A stretch of DNA of 32,783 nt, from NCBI GenBank assembly GCA_015068065.1, contig SVLE01000015.1, positions 1 to 32,783 on the forward strand, written 5' to 3'. Positions 24,263 through 32,635 of the stretch are shown here, piece after piece (position 1 is the stretch's first letter; the number at the start of each line of letters is the position of its first letter). Below the pieces are notes generated by a model. It was not told the DNA's origin. It did not search any database and was given only the letters and a program-made list of their open reading frames with translations. A program made the translations under genes and the position numbers. This stretch comes from Oscillospiraceae bacterium. GTDB taxonomy: Bacteria; Bacillota; Clostridia; Oscillospirales; Oscillospiraceae.

Positions 24263-25183
24263 TCAAATATTGATTGGATGTCCGCGCAGATAGTCCGCTG
24301 CAGCCATGCGCTTGCCGCCCTGGGCCTGCAGTTGCTTAATACGCAGCAGTTTCCCGTCTCCGCAGGCAACATCGATTCCCTGCTTTCCCGCGGCCACAAT
24401 GGTGCCGGGAACGGCATCGGTGGAAACGTCAGTCTCCTCCACTTCAAATATCTTCACAGGCTGACCGCCGATGATGTCAGTAGTCGTGGCAGGCCACGGA
24501 ATCAGACCACGCACCTGATCGTGCAGCTGCCGTGCGGTCCTGTTCCAGTCCAGCGGGGACAACTCACGGGACAGCATAGGCGCAAAGGTGACCTTGCTCG
24601 TGTCCTGAGGGGTACGGGTGGCAGTACCTGCTTTGATTCGATCCACCACGTCCACCAGAAGCTGCGCACCCATCTGCGCCAGACGATCATGCAGCATTTC
24701 CACAGTCTCGTTGGGATCAATGGGTGTAACCGCCTGATCGATAATATCACCGGCATCCATTTCCTTGGCCATGTGCATGATGGTCACGCCGCTCTCTTTC
24801 TCGCCGTTGAGAATGGCCCAGTGGATGGGGGCGGAACCGCGATATTTGGGCAGTAGCGAGGAGTGAACATTGATACAGCCAAAGGCAGGATAGTCCAGAA
24901 TATCAACAGGCAGGATGCGTCCGTAAGCCGCCACAGCGATCAACTCAGGAGCAAGCTCCCGAATGATGTTCAGCGCAGTACCGTCTTTGACGGTTTCCGG
25001 TTGGAATACCGGGATATCATGTGCAAGGGCAAACTCCTTTACAGGCGGTGCCTGCAGCTTCATTCCACGGTTTTTTGGCTTGTCCGGCTGGGTAAACACA
25101 CCGCAAACCTCGTGTCCGGCATTTACCAGCGCCTCAAGGGAGGGCACAGCAAAATCCGGAGTACCCATGAAGAGAATTTTCAT
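24263..25183 (-). CDS. fmt: methionyl-tRNA formyltransferase
   Basis: Fmt formylates initiator Met-tRNA using 10-formyl-THF. The 306-residue protein begins MKILFMGTPDFAVPSLEAL and has the catalytic segment INVHSSLLPKYRGSAPIHWA (Asn and His of NVH) and the MDAGDIIDQ aspartate. It ends in the C-terminal OB-type tRNA-binding domain. Length is normal. The start overlaps the def stop in an ATGA arrangement; def removes the formyl group after translation, so coupling makes sense. Confidence 0.97.
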   Translation of the reverse strand: MKILFMGTPDFAVPSLEALVNAGHEVCGVFTQPDKPKNRGMKLQAPPVKEFALAHDIPVFQPETVKDGTALNIIRELAPELIAVAAYGRILPVDILDYPAFGCINVHSSLLPKYRGSAPIHWAILNGEKESGVTIMHMAKEMDAGDIIDQAVTPIDPNETVEMLHDRLAQMGAQLLVDVVDRIKAGTATRTPQDTSKVTFAPMLSRELSPLDWNRTARQLHDQVRGLIPWPATTTDIIGGQPVKIFEVEETDVSTDAVPGTIVAAGKQGIDVACGDGKLLRIKQLQAQGGKRMAAADYLRGHPINI

Positions 25184-25665
25184 TCGTCCTCCTCCATCAT
25201 GGCATCCAGTTCTTCGGAGGTGTAAAGGCGATCCGTATGCTCTACAAAGAGGTGACCATCCAGATGGTCCAACTCATGGCAGAAGCAGCGTGCGGTCAAC
25301 TCCTCGTCCTCCACCTCGAACCAGTTTCCGTTGCGGTCCTGTGCCCGTACACGCACGACCATGGGCCGCTTTACATTGCCCCATTTTCCGGGCACGCTCA
25401 AGCAGCCCTCAAGGCCCTCCTGCTCGCCCTCAGTTTTGATGATGGTGGGGTTGATCAGCTCCAGCACCTCGTCCTGACTGTTGATGACCAGCACCACCCG
25501 GCGCAGGATGCCCACCTGAGGGGCAGCAAGGCCCACGCCGTTGGACTCTGCCAGCGTCTCCTGCATGTCATCCAGCAAAATCCACAGCTTTTCGTCAAAT
25601 TTTGTTACAGGGTGGCACACCTTGTTCAGTACGGGATCACCCTCGGTCACAATGGTTCTCAGCAT
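25180..25665 (-). CDS. def: peptide deformylase
   Basis: Metal enzyme removing the N-formyl group from new proteins. The 161-residue protein has the three family motifs: GVGLAAPQVG near residue 43, EGCLSVPG (metal-binding Cys) and CFCHELDHLDG (HExxH metal site). ATG 25665 has AAAGGAG 9 bases upstream. It is 30 bases after priA and overlaps fmt by 4 bases, as in many bacteria. Confidence 0.97.
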   Translation of the reverse strand: MLRTIVTEGDPVLNKVCHPVTKFDEKLWILLDDMQETLAESNGVGLAAPQVGILRRVVLVINSQDEVLELINPTIIKTEGEQEGLEGCLSVPGKWGNVKRPMVVRVRAQDRNGNWFEVEDEELTARCFCHELDHLDGHLFVEHTDRLYTSEELDAMMEEDE

Positions 25666-25695
25666 AGTGAAACACTCCTTTAGTAAGCACTTGCT

Positions 25696-28161
25696 TTAAT
25701 CAAAGGGGTTGATGTCGGCAAAGGCGGACACTCCCCTGCATTCCTTATCCTGGTGTACGGCCCGAAGCAGATGGGATATCAGATGTCTCTGCCCCGGTGT
25801 ACTTGTTCCCGCCAACGTCAGACGATAGCGGTAGCGGTTATTCACCTTTGTTATCACGGCAGGGGCAGGACCAAGCACACGGGTCTTCTCCCCCAGTTTC
25901 TCCAGCCCCTGCTCCAGTCCCATACGCAGTTTCGCACAGACACGCAGTACCACCCCTTCATCCGGTCCGGACACCGTGAGCACGGTAATGTCCTGAAAGG
26001 GCGGGAAGCCGCGCAGCTTCCGCAGAGAGATTTCCTGCTCATAAAAGCTGTCGTAGTCCTGTTTCGCCGCAAATCGGATCACTTCATGTTCTGGGGTATA
26101 GGTCTGGATAACCGCACGACCGGTCTTTTCCCCTCGTCCGGCCCGACCGACTACCTGTGTCAGCAGGGAAAACGTGCGCTCACCGCCCCGAAAATCTTCC
26201 ACGAACAGGGACAGGTCGGCCGCAATCACGCCAACCAGCGTCACATTCTCAAAATCCAGTCCTTTGGCGACCATCTGCGTACCCAGCAGGATGGGGATCT
26301 TTTCTTTGCGAAAACGATCCAGAAAATACTCGTGGGGATGGGCCGCCGTTACGGTATCCGTATCCATACGGAGAATCTCTGTGCCGGGGAACAGTTCTTC
26401 CAGTTCTTCCTGCACCTTCTGGGTTCCGATACCAATGAAGTTGAGCATGCCCCCACACTCCGGGCAACCCTGCGGCAGGCGTTGGGAGTGTCCGCAGTAA
26501 TGGCACATAAGCCGCCCGTTGGCGGAGTGGTAGGTCAAATGGGTGGAGCAGCGCGGACACTCTGGAACATGGCCACATTCGCCGCAGGATACCATGCGGC
26601 TGGCCCCTCTTCGATTCAAAAAGAGAATGGATTGCTCCCCTTTTGCCAGATTGTACTCCAACTCCATCCGCAAATCGGTGCTGATGGATGTACCATTCCC
26701 CTGCCGCAATTCTTCTTTCATATCTGCCACAAAAACCTGCGGCAGCGCCTTTTGATTGTACCGATGGGTCAGCCGGATCAATTCATACTGACCACGGCTT
26801 GCGTGGTACATCGTCTCCACACTGGGGGTGGCAGAGCCAAGCACCAGCAGGGCATTTTCCTGCGCGCAGCGGTACTTGGCAACATCCCGCGCGTGGTAAC
26901 GGGGGGTATTTTCCGACTTGTAGGATCCCTCCTGCTCCTCATCCAGAACGATCAGGCCGATATCGGACAGGGGTGCAAAGACGGCTGAACGAGTACCGAT
27001 GACCACTCTTGCTTCCCCGCTGCGCACCCGTTTCCATTCATCATAGCGCTCTCCCGCCCGCAGCGAGCTGTGGAGCACGGCGATCTGCTGACCAAAATGA
27101 GAGGTAAAGATACGCAGCAGCTGGGGGGTCAATGCGATCTCGGGCACCAGAACCATGGCGCTGCGGCCCCGTTCAAGGGTCTTTTGAATCAGCTTGATGT
27201 ATACCTGAGTCTTGCCACTGCCCGTCACCCCGTACAGCAGCGCCGCTCCGGGCTTGTCAGACCGAGCAAGCCCATCAAGCCGTTCAAAGGCCACGGACTG
27301 CTCCTCATTCAGGAGCACCGGACCGGCAGGCTCAACCTCTTCCTGCTCCACACGCCGAAGCACTTCCTGCTTTTCCAGCGTGATGATACCTTTCTGCGCA
27401 AGGCTGCGCAGTGTTGCAGAAGAAGCGCCTGTAAAATAACACAGTTCTTTGACTCCGGCGCTGCCCATGGCACACAGAAGCTCCACTACGGCATAGCGCA
27501 GCGGTGCGCTTTTGCGCCGCGGGGCAACCTGAGCCAGGGCTTCTTCTGCAGGAATGGCAAGCACGGCGACCTGTCTGGTTTTATCGTTGACGGCACGCAT
27601 GGCGCTTGTCTCAATATCAATAATCCCTTTGTCAGACAGCAGCTTTATGGCCGCGGTGGGCGACTTTGTTCCAAAGGCCCCGCGCACCTGCTCCATATCG
27701 GCTTTTCCGCCGCAGGCAAATAAAAGCTCCAGCAGTTTTTTTGCGCCGGCCGACTGGCCGCAGGCCTCATATGCCTCTTCCCTGCTCACAGACTCTTTCA
27801 AACTGCAACAGTCACGCAGGGAAAAATATAACCCTGCCGGCAACATGGCCTTTACCGCATCGTATACGGTGCAGAAGCACCGTTCCCGCATCCAGAGGGC
27901 AAGCTTCAGCAGCTTTTTGTTCAGAACCGCCTCTTCATCCAGCAGGCTGATCACATGTTTCAGGCTCGGGCCGTCCTCCTGCGATGTCAGCGCCAATACG
28001 ATGCCATCACAGGGACGGTTTCCGCTCCCAAAGGGCACGAGCACACGCATTCCCGGACAGATTCGATCCGCAAGTTCAGAGGGAACGACATAATCATAGG
28101 GCTTATCAATGACATAAATCGCCTTGGAAACAGCAACTTTTGCTATGCATTTTTCAGCCAT
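25696..28161 (-). CDS. priA: primosomal replication-restart helicase PriA
   Basis: PriA reloads the replisome at stalled forks. The 821-residue protein has an N-terminal DNA-binding region, a helicase core with Walker A YGVTGSGKTQVY and motif II LDEEQEGSYKS, and an inserted zinc-binding region with eight cysteines (CGECGHVPECPRCSTHL, CHYC and CPECGG). LGTQMVAKGLDFENV and VGRAGRG follow in the second helicase lobe. Motif II reads DEEQ rather than the DEEH of the E. coli enzyme. I chose ATG 28161 (MAEKCIAKVAVSK) because AGGGGG is 7 bases upstream; the frame stays open to 28185, inside the hairpin. coaBC, which usually precedes priA, is absent. Confidence 0.96.
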   Translation of the reverse strand: MAEKCIAKVAVSKAIYVIDKPYDYVVPSELADRICPGMRVLVPFGSGNRPCDGIVLALTSQEDGPSLKHVISLLDEEAVLNKKLLKLALWMRERCFCTVYDAVKAMLPAGLYFSLRDCCSLKESVSREEAYEACGQSAGAKKLLELLFACGGKADMEQVRGAFGTKSPTAAIKLLSDKGIIDIETSAMRAVNDKTRQVAVLAIPAEEALAQVAPRRKSAPLRYAVVELLCAMGSAGVKELCYFTGASSATLRSLAQKGIITLEKQEVLRRVEQEEVEPAGPVLLNEEQSVAFERLDGLARSDKPGAALLYGVTGSGKTQVYIKLIQKTLERGRSAMVLVPEIALTPQLLRIFTSHFGQQIAVLHSSLRAGERYDEWKRVRSGEARVVIGTRSAVFAPLSDIGLIVLDEEQEGSYKSENTPRYHARDVAKYRCAQENALLVLGSATPSVETMYHASRGQYELIRLTHRYNQKALPQVFVADMKEELRQGNGTSISTDLRMELEYNLAKGEQSILFLNRRGASRMVSCGECGHVPECPRCSTHLTYHSANGRLMCHYCGHSQRLPQGCPECGGMLNFIGIGTQKVQEELEELFPGTEILRMDTDTVTAAHPHEYFLDRFRKEKIPILLGTQMVAKGLDFENVTLVGVIAADLSLFVEDFRGGERTFSLLTQVVGRAGRGEKTGRAVIQTYTPEHEVIRFAAKQDYDSFYEQEISLRKLRGFPPFQDITVLTVSGPDEGVVLRVCAKLRMGLEQGLEKLGEKTRVLGPAPAVITKVNNRYRYRLTLAGTSTPGQRHLISHLLRAVHQDKECRGVSAFADINPFD

Positions 28162-28183
28162 ACAATCGCCCCCTTTGCACCGC

Positions 28184-28219
28184 AAAAGGCAAGTGAAAGC
28201 ATTCGTTCACTTGCCTTTT
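28184..28219 (-). terminator. strong stem-loop between rpoZ and priA
   Basis: A perfect 14-bp inverted repeat (28184-28197 with 28206-28219) with an 8-base loop starts 4 bases after the rpoZ stop. On the minus strand the stem ends in four T residues followed by GC-rich sequence; the plus strand has five. It is a probable terminator, although only 22 bases remain before the priA ATG and no promoter is seen there. Confidence 0.75.
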
Positions 28220-28223
28220 TGGT

Positions 28224-28415
28224 TTATTCCCCGATGTTCGCCTCGCCGCTGGCAATCTCACGGATCGCCATGCTCACGGGCTTGTCTTCCAGAGGGATAC
28301 CGGCCTCTTCTGCCTCGCTGGCGATCTGACGGGCACGGCAAGCAACGACATTGACCAGCTCATAACGGCTGGGCACCTGAGTCAGCAGGTCTTTCATAGG
28401 GGGTTCGAGCATCAT
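28224..28415 (-). CDS. rpoZ: RNA polymerase omega subunit
   Basis: A 63-residue omega subunit, which helps assemble the beta-prime subunit. Landmarks are SRYELVNVVACRARQIASEA and the KPVSMAIREIASGE helix. Length is normal for Firmicutes. The start overlaps the gmk TGA. ATG 28412 (one codon later) is an equal alternative. Confidence 0.95.
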   Translation of the reverse strand: MMLEPPMKDLLTQVPSRYELVNVVACRARQIASEAEEAGIPLEDKPVSMAIREIASGEANIGE

Positions 28416-29029
28416 AACGCATAATCTCCTTCAACAATATTTTTCCGGTTCATGACACGGCACTCCGCAGCGGTAAGGATGGACTCGATTTCTCCCACAG
28501 CGTTGGAAACCTTGTCATTGATGACCAGATAGTCATAATTTGGTATTTCCTTATATTCCTGCCGGGCCTTTTCCAGCCGGCCGGTGATCACATCCTCGTT
28601 ATCGGTATTGCGCGCATGCAAACGGCGGGACAATTCCTCAAACGAAGGCGGAATCATGAAGATAAAAATGGCATCCGGGCAGCTTTGGCGCACCTTGGCA
28701 GCTCCCTTCACCTCAATGTCCAGAAGGACATCCATACCGGAGTCCAGCTTTTCACGGATCACCTTCAAAGAGGTTCCGTAGTAGTTGTTGACATATTCCG
28801 CATATTCCAGCAGTTCGTTGTCGGCAATCATACGCTCAAACTCCTGCCGGGACACAAAGTTGTAGTTGACTCCGTCCTGCTCTCCCGTGCGGGGCTGACG
28901 GGTGGTGTAAGAAACAGAAAAGTAAAGAGGCCGCTGGGCCATAAGCTCTGCGATCACAGTACTCTTTCCAACACCGGAGGGTCCGGACAACACAATAAGC
29001 TGCCCTTTTGTCTTTTTGCGCTGTGTCAT
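28412..29029 (-). CDS. gmk: guanylate kinase
   Basis: A 205-residue kinase converting GMP to GDP. It shows the P-loop [10 protein letters not shown] near residue 15, the GMP-binding region [20 protein letters not shown] and the [14 protein letters not shown] segment. The ATG overlaps the remA TGA by 4 bases and rpoZ overlaps its end, the conserved remA-gmk-rpoZ arrangement. Confidence 0.97.
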   Translation of the reverse strand: MTQRKKTKGQLIVLSGPSGVGKSTVIAELMAQRPLYFSVSYTTRQPRTGEQDGVNYNFVSRQEFERMIADNELLEYAEYVNNYYGTSLKVIREKLDSGMDVLLDIEVKGAAKVRQSCPDAIFIFMIPPSFEELSRRLHARNTDNEDVITGRLEKARQEYKEIPNYDYLVINDKVSNAVGEIESILTAAECRVMNRKNIVEGDYAL

Positions 29030-29295
29030 TCCTCAACCTCCTCGTCTGTCAGAGTGATGTCCTTATCTCCAAGCCGGTTTGCAAGGGTTTCCGGCTGCAG
29101 CGCAGACAGCACCAGATGGTCGTTATCCATGATAAGTACCGCGCGTGTACGCCGGCCGTAGGTGGCATCAATGAGCACCGCACGATCCCGTGCCTCCTGC
29201 ACCATACGTTTGATGGGCGCAGACTCCGGGCTGACAATGGCGATAAGCCGTCCTGCGGAGATCATGTTGCCAAAGCCGATATTGATCAGTTTCAC
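29026..29295 (-). CDS. remA: RemA-family DNA-binding regulator (DUF370)
   Basis: An 89-residue protein of the RemA family. In B. subtilis RemA is a ring-forming activator of biofilm matrix and osmoprotection genes; its role in clostridia is unclear. The N-terminus [20 protein letters not shown] and the basic [12 protein letters not shown] segment near residue 47-58 are family hallmarks, the arginines lining the DNA-binding face. The start is GTG 29295 with AAAGGAG 9 bases upstream. It sits between yicC and gmk, its conserved place. Confidence 0.95.
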   Translation of the reverse strand: MKLINIGFGNMISAGRLIAIVSPESAPIKRMVQEARDRAVLIDATYGRRTRAVLIMDNDHLVLSALQPETLANRLGDKDITLTDEEVEE

Positions 29296-29309
29296 CCGTT
29301 CAGACTCCT

Positions 29310-30188
29310 TTACTCCACATTCTGGACCTGCTCACGGATCTTTTCGATCTCCGCCTTGATGTCCACCACATGGCGCGCGATCTCCAGATCGGTGCACTTG
29401 GATCCGATGATATTGGCCTCCCGGTTAAATTCCTGAATCAGGAAGTCCAGCTTACGCCCCACGGGGACACCGCTGCTAATCATCTCTTCCAGCTGACCCA
29501 GATGGCTGTGCAGACGAACCGTCTCCTCGTCCACGGCGACCTTGTCCGCAAAGATGGCAGCCTCGGTGAGAATTCGACTTTCCTCGATCTGGGTATTTTC
29601 CAGTACCTCGCGCATGCGGTTTTCCAGCTTGGCTCGATACTCCGACACAGTCTGAGGAGAGCGCTTTTCCACCTTTTCCAGCAGCGTGGTGATGGTCGCG
29701 GCACGGCTGCGGATATCCTCTGCCAGCTTTTCACCTTCCCGCTGACGCATGGAGGTAAAGTCGGCCAAAGCCGTGTCCAGCACCGTACAGATATCCTGGG
29801 CCACCGCTTCCACATCCTCCTGGCTCTTCTCCACCAGAAGCACGTCCTGGAAGCGGGAAAGCAGTGAGACGGAAATATCGTCCCGCAGTCCGTAGCGGTC
29901 ACGCAGGGCCGTCAGAGCATTATAGTAGCCATCGGCCACCGACTGATTGACACTGACCTCCACCTGGTCACCCTGAGTGTTGTCCAGCGTAACGAAAACA
30001 TCCACCTTGCCCCGTGAAATGCTGTTCTGCACCCGGGACTTGATGGCATCCTCGGCAAAAATGTAGAGTCTGGGAACCTTGACCGAACAGTCGAGATACC
30101 GATTGTTAACAGAACGGACCTCAACGGTAATGGAACGGCCGTTGAGCACAGCCTCTCCCCGGCCGTAGCCAGTCATACTTTTGACCAT
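29310..30188 (-). CDS. YicC/YloC-family endoribonuclease
   Basis: A 292-residue YicC-family protein; E. coli YicC is reported as an endoribonuclease acting on small RNAs. Diagnostic features are the N-terminal [14 protein letters not shown], the [18 protein letters not shown] region and the C-terminal [20 protein letters not shown] with [20 protein letters not shown] (in parts). ATG 30188 has GGAAG 7 bases upstream. It lies 14 bases before remA and 12 bases after the unknown membrane protein. Confidence 0.95.
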   Translation of the reverse strand: MVKSMTGYGRGEAVLNGRSITVEVRSVNNRYLDCSVKVPRLYIFAEDAIKSRVQNSISRGKVDVFVTLDNTQGDQVEVSVNQSVADGYYNALTALRDRYGLRDDISVSLLSRFQDVLLVEKSQEDVEAVAQDICTVLDTALADFTSMRQREGEKLAEDIRSRAATITTLLEKVEKRSPQTVSEYRAKLENRMREVLENTQIEESRILTEAAIFADKVAVDEETVRLHSHLGQLEEMISSGVPVGRKLDFLIQEFNREANIIGSKCTDLEIARHVVDIKAEIEKIREQVQNVE

Positions 30189-30200
30189 GATTACACTTCC

Positions 30201-30734
30201 TTATTTTAGCCCCAGCGCATCGGCGATCCGGGCAGAATATAATGCGATCAGGCGGGACAGCCCGATATCATACACAAGAAAAACAGCGTTGCACGCAAGA
30301 AGCACAAGCGGCATGCTCTGCAAATTAGCGGGCAGCGCAGAGAAAAATACACCGCGAAGCAGCCACAGGGATGCAGCCAGTACCCCGTTAAAATATACAA
30401 ACTTCAGCACCCACTCAATAACGACGTTCTTTGTCTGCTCCAGTCTGCTTTTTACCACAGGATACAGTCCAAAAAACACAAAGTAGGTCAGCACAAGCCA
30501 CTTATCCGGACAAAGAATCAGAGCCAGTACGCTGCTCCCACCCCAGCACAGATACCCCGCACCGCGGCCGGCAGCGATCACCGCTACCACGGGAAACAGT
30601 CCCGCCAGTGCTGTCACAGCAAGTTGAGCCGACGGAACAAACGTACTCAGATACTGAGTCAGCGTGCTCAGACCGATCAGAATACCGCACAGCGCCGTAC
30701 GCCGTGCCCCGGAGGAAAAGCGAGTTTTCCCCAT
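30201..30734 (-). CDS. unknown integral membrane protein
   Basis: I do not recognise this 177-residue protein. It has about five hydrophobic segments: LCGILIGLSTLTQYLST, a stretch around AVTALAGLFPVVAVIAAG, WGGSSVLALILC, LTYFVFFGLYPVV and a C-terminal pair near residues 110-155. The size and the small-residue-rich first helices are reminiscent of ECF transporter S components, but I see no family signature and would not assign that. The start ATG 30734 has GGGAGG 11 bases upstream, lying inside the end of the J-domain gene. It is sandwiched between that gene and yicC and is surely co-transcribed. Confidence 0.85.
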   Translation of the reverse strand: MGKTRFSSGARRTALCGILIGLSTLTQYLSTFVPSAQLAVTALAGLFPVVAVIAAGRGAGYLCWGGSSVLALILCPDKWLVLTYFVFFGLYPVVKSRLEQTKNVVIEWVLKFVYFNGVLAASLWLLRGVFFSALPANLQSMPLVLLACNAVFLVYDIGLSRLIALYSARIADALGLK

Positions 30735-30735
30735 A

Positions 30736-31326
30736 TCAGAAGCAGCCTCCCGGTGTCAGGCAGTCGATGCACATCAGCGTGGTACAGCAGTCCATGCTGC
30801 CCATTCCACCGGAATGACCGTAGGGCTGATATGCAAACCCGCCCCGCTGCATCATCATCAGTGCCTGCCGATACTCCATATTGTTGGGTTCCATCTGGCA
30901 GGCGATCTGGTAGTTCTGCATGGCCTCGTCCAGCCAGCCCTTGCGGTAGGCAATGGCTCCCCGCAGAAAATACCACTCGCCGTTATGAGTGCTCATTTCC
31001 TCCAGCGTAGTCTCGGCCTGAGCAAGATTTCCCGCGTTAATCAGCGCGCGAATACGGGCAAAAGACGGATCCTGACTCTGGCCGGTATAGGTGGTTCTCC
31101 CCTGATACCCGGCAGAATGGGCGGAGGTGTGTCCGCCCTCCCGCATCTTCTGGATGGCATCATATGCCTCGTTGATAGCCTTCATCTTCTCCTCTGCCAG
31201 ATCGGCCAGAGGATTGTCCTGATAGTTGTCCGGATGGTACTTACGCGCGAGCTCACGATAAGCTTTTTTGATCTCGTCATCGCTGGCGTTTGCGCTGACA
31301 CCCAGCACACTGTAGGGATCGTTCAT
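30736..31326 (-). CDS. J-domain protein with helical repeats and cysteine-rich tail
   Basis: A 196-residue protein starting with a J domain (about 1-65) whose HPD motif is at residues 31-33, the part that stimulates Hsp70 (DnaK). A helical, TPR-like region (about 95-165) and a short C-terminal tail follow, with five cysteines in the pattern CC-x4-C-x2-C-x5-C. It is not DnaJ itself: the G/F region, zinc repeats and C-terminal substrate domains are missing. ATG 31326 overlaps the DUF5685 stop (ATGA) with GGAG 9 bases upstream; a TTG at 31341 sits on that ribosome site. The client is unknown; the neighbour translated just before it is the obvious candidate. Confidence 0.92.
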   Translation of the reverse strand: MNDPYSVLGVSANASDDEIKKAYRELARKYHPDNYQDNPLADLAEEKMKAINEAYDAIQKMREGGHTSAHSAGYQGRTTYTGQSQDPSFARIRALINAGNLAQAETTLEEMSTHNGEWYFLRGAIAYRKGWLDEAMQNYQIACQMEPNNMEYRQALMMMQRGGFAYQPYGHSGGMGSMDCCTTLMCIDCLTPGGCF

Positions 31327-32195
31327 GGTTTGTTTCTCCAAATCTTCTGTTTTTTCATCTGTTTCCAGCTGCCGTCAAAAACCGACCGCTGGATCACAGG
31401 CAGGCCCAGATAAAGCACATTGTTTATCAGTGCTTCCTGTCTGCCAAGCTCCAGCAGCGCACAGGCGGACCGCATCAGATTCAGCGAGTGTTCCAATGTC
31501 ATCTGAAGCTGTCCGTCCCCATCTTTGTCTGGAAAGCGCAGAACGATGGGATTATAGTTTCCACGCTCATGATCTTCGTCCAGATCATCTCTGGCGTCAA
31601 TCAGGTAGATCCACCGACCCAGATGATAGAGCAGCTGCTCCATCGTTCGGTCCCGGGCCGAATCTCCCGCCTTGGGGACGGCAGCCTGAAGCAACGTTCC
31701 AAAGGTGTCTGCCGGGCGGTCAAGGGAAGCGCATTCCTCCTTCTCTAACTGATGCAAAAGCCTAAGCTGTTCTGTCACCGCCCGGTCGAATTCCGGCCGT
31801 CGGGACACTGCCCTTCGGTAGGCGGAATGAAGCAGCATACTGCTCAGCCTTGCGGGAAGTCCGCGCAAAAATGTCTCATCACTGACCTTATCCCGAAGCT
31901 GCCAATAGGCAAGGATAACACTCTCGTCTGCCGCAAGCTCCAGAGCAGGTGAAGAGCAGCACATGCACTTGCGCCGAAAGGGCGGAATGTGGCAGCGCCC
32001 ACAGTCTGTCAGCCGTTCCCCCTCCTCCGGCGCCAGAAGAAGCGCCAAAAAAGTGAAGTCAAAGTTGAGCACCATAGGTGCCAACAGTCCACAGCGCCGG
32101 CGCATGGTCTGACACAGCCCGCAGTAAGTGGCCCGGTACAGGTCAAGGTCCCGGCACTTGAGTTCATCTCGGACCGGCCGCACGTATCCAAACAT
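31323..32195 (-). CDS. DUF5685-family cysteine-rich protein
   Basis: A 290-residue protein with no known function. The N-terminal 80 residues hold nine cysteines, including C25-x2-C28-x6-C35 and C65-x2-C68-x8-C77-x-CC, suggesting a metal or iron-sulfur site. The rest looks alpha-helical. Two aspartate pairs stand out: D102-KVS-D106 and, about 100 residues later, the segment [17 protein letters not shown] (192-208) followed by a RGNYNP stretch. These resemble the two Asp-rich motifs of phytoene/squalene synthases (see findings). ATG 32195 has GAGGG upstream, overlapping the end of the RseC gene. It overlaps the J-domain gene by 4 bases, implying coupled translation. Confidence 0.85.
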   Translation of the reverse strand: MFGYVRPVRDELKCRDLDLYRATYCGLCQTMRRRCGLLAPMVLNFDFTFLALLLAPEEGERLTDCGRCHIPPFRRKCMCCSSPALELAADESVILAYWQLRDKVSDETFLRGLPARLSSMLLHSAYRRAVSRRPEFDRAVTEQLRLLHQLEKEECASLDRPADTFGTLLQAAVPKAGDSARDRTMEQLLYHLGRWIYLIDARDDLDEDHERGNYNPIVLRFPDKDGDGQLQMTLEHSLNLMRSACALLELGRQEALINNVLYLGLPVIQRSVFDGSWKQMKKQKIWRNKP

Positions 32196-32198
32196 CGC

Positions 32199-32615
32199 TT
32201 ACCCTCTGACCCGCAGGATGGTGAATTCCGGTCTGCCGGACCTGAGAATGGCCCGATTCAGCAGCAAAGCCGGAACAAAACCCACCACAAGCCCACCAAA
32301 GGCCATCAGCACACACAGTCCCTCGCCGAGGCCCAGCCAGGCTCCAAGCAGATACCCAAAAATCAAAAACACACAGGGCACCAGGTAAACCAGTGCAGCA
32401 ATGCCAATGGCACTTCCCGAGTTGGACTCCACCTCTACCACCATACCCGGCTGCGCGCCAATGGGATTTTCCGCCAGCGCCAGAATTTCATCCTTGGGCT
32501 TTTGGGGGCAGCCCTCACAGCTTTTACAGCTCAGACCGCACTCCAGCTGGCGCATCAGAGAGACCTCCGCCACAGTAGAAGATACAATTCGCTTTACAAC
32601 GGCTGTCTGGATCAT
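32199..32615 (-). CDS. RseC/MucC-family (SoxR-reducing type) membrane protein
   Basis: A 138-residue protein with an N-terminal soluble part holding C-x3-C-x2-C-x2-C (CGLSCKSCEGC, near residues 26-36) and two membrane helices (about 70-90 and 95-118). This is the RseC layout. In proteobacteria RseC/RsxC-related proteins modulate sigma-E and SoxR reduction; in Firmicutes the role is unproven. The N-terminal pattern VKRIVSSTVAEVSLMRQ is typical. ATG 32615 has AAAGGAG 9 bases upstream. No rnf/rsx genes are nearby. Confidence 0.85.
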   Translation of the reverse strand: MIQTAVVKRIVSSTVAEVSLMRQLECGLSCKSCEGCPQKPKDEILALAENPIGAQPGMVVEVESNSGSAIGIAALVYLVPCVFLIFGYLLGAWLGLGEGLCVLMAFGGLVVGFVPALLLNRAILRSGRPEFTILRVRG

Positions 32616-32635
32616 GTCCGTGCGCTCCTTTGGTA

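Noticed and set aside
30736-31326. Annotation of the J-domain gene as dnaJ
   Set aside because: It lacks the G/F linker, the four zinc-binding CxxCxGxG repeats and the C-terminal substrate domains of DnaJ; only the J domain is shared.
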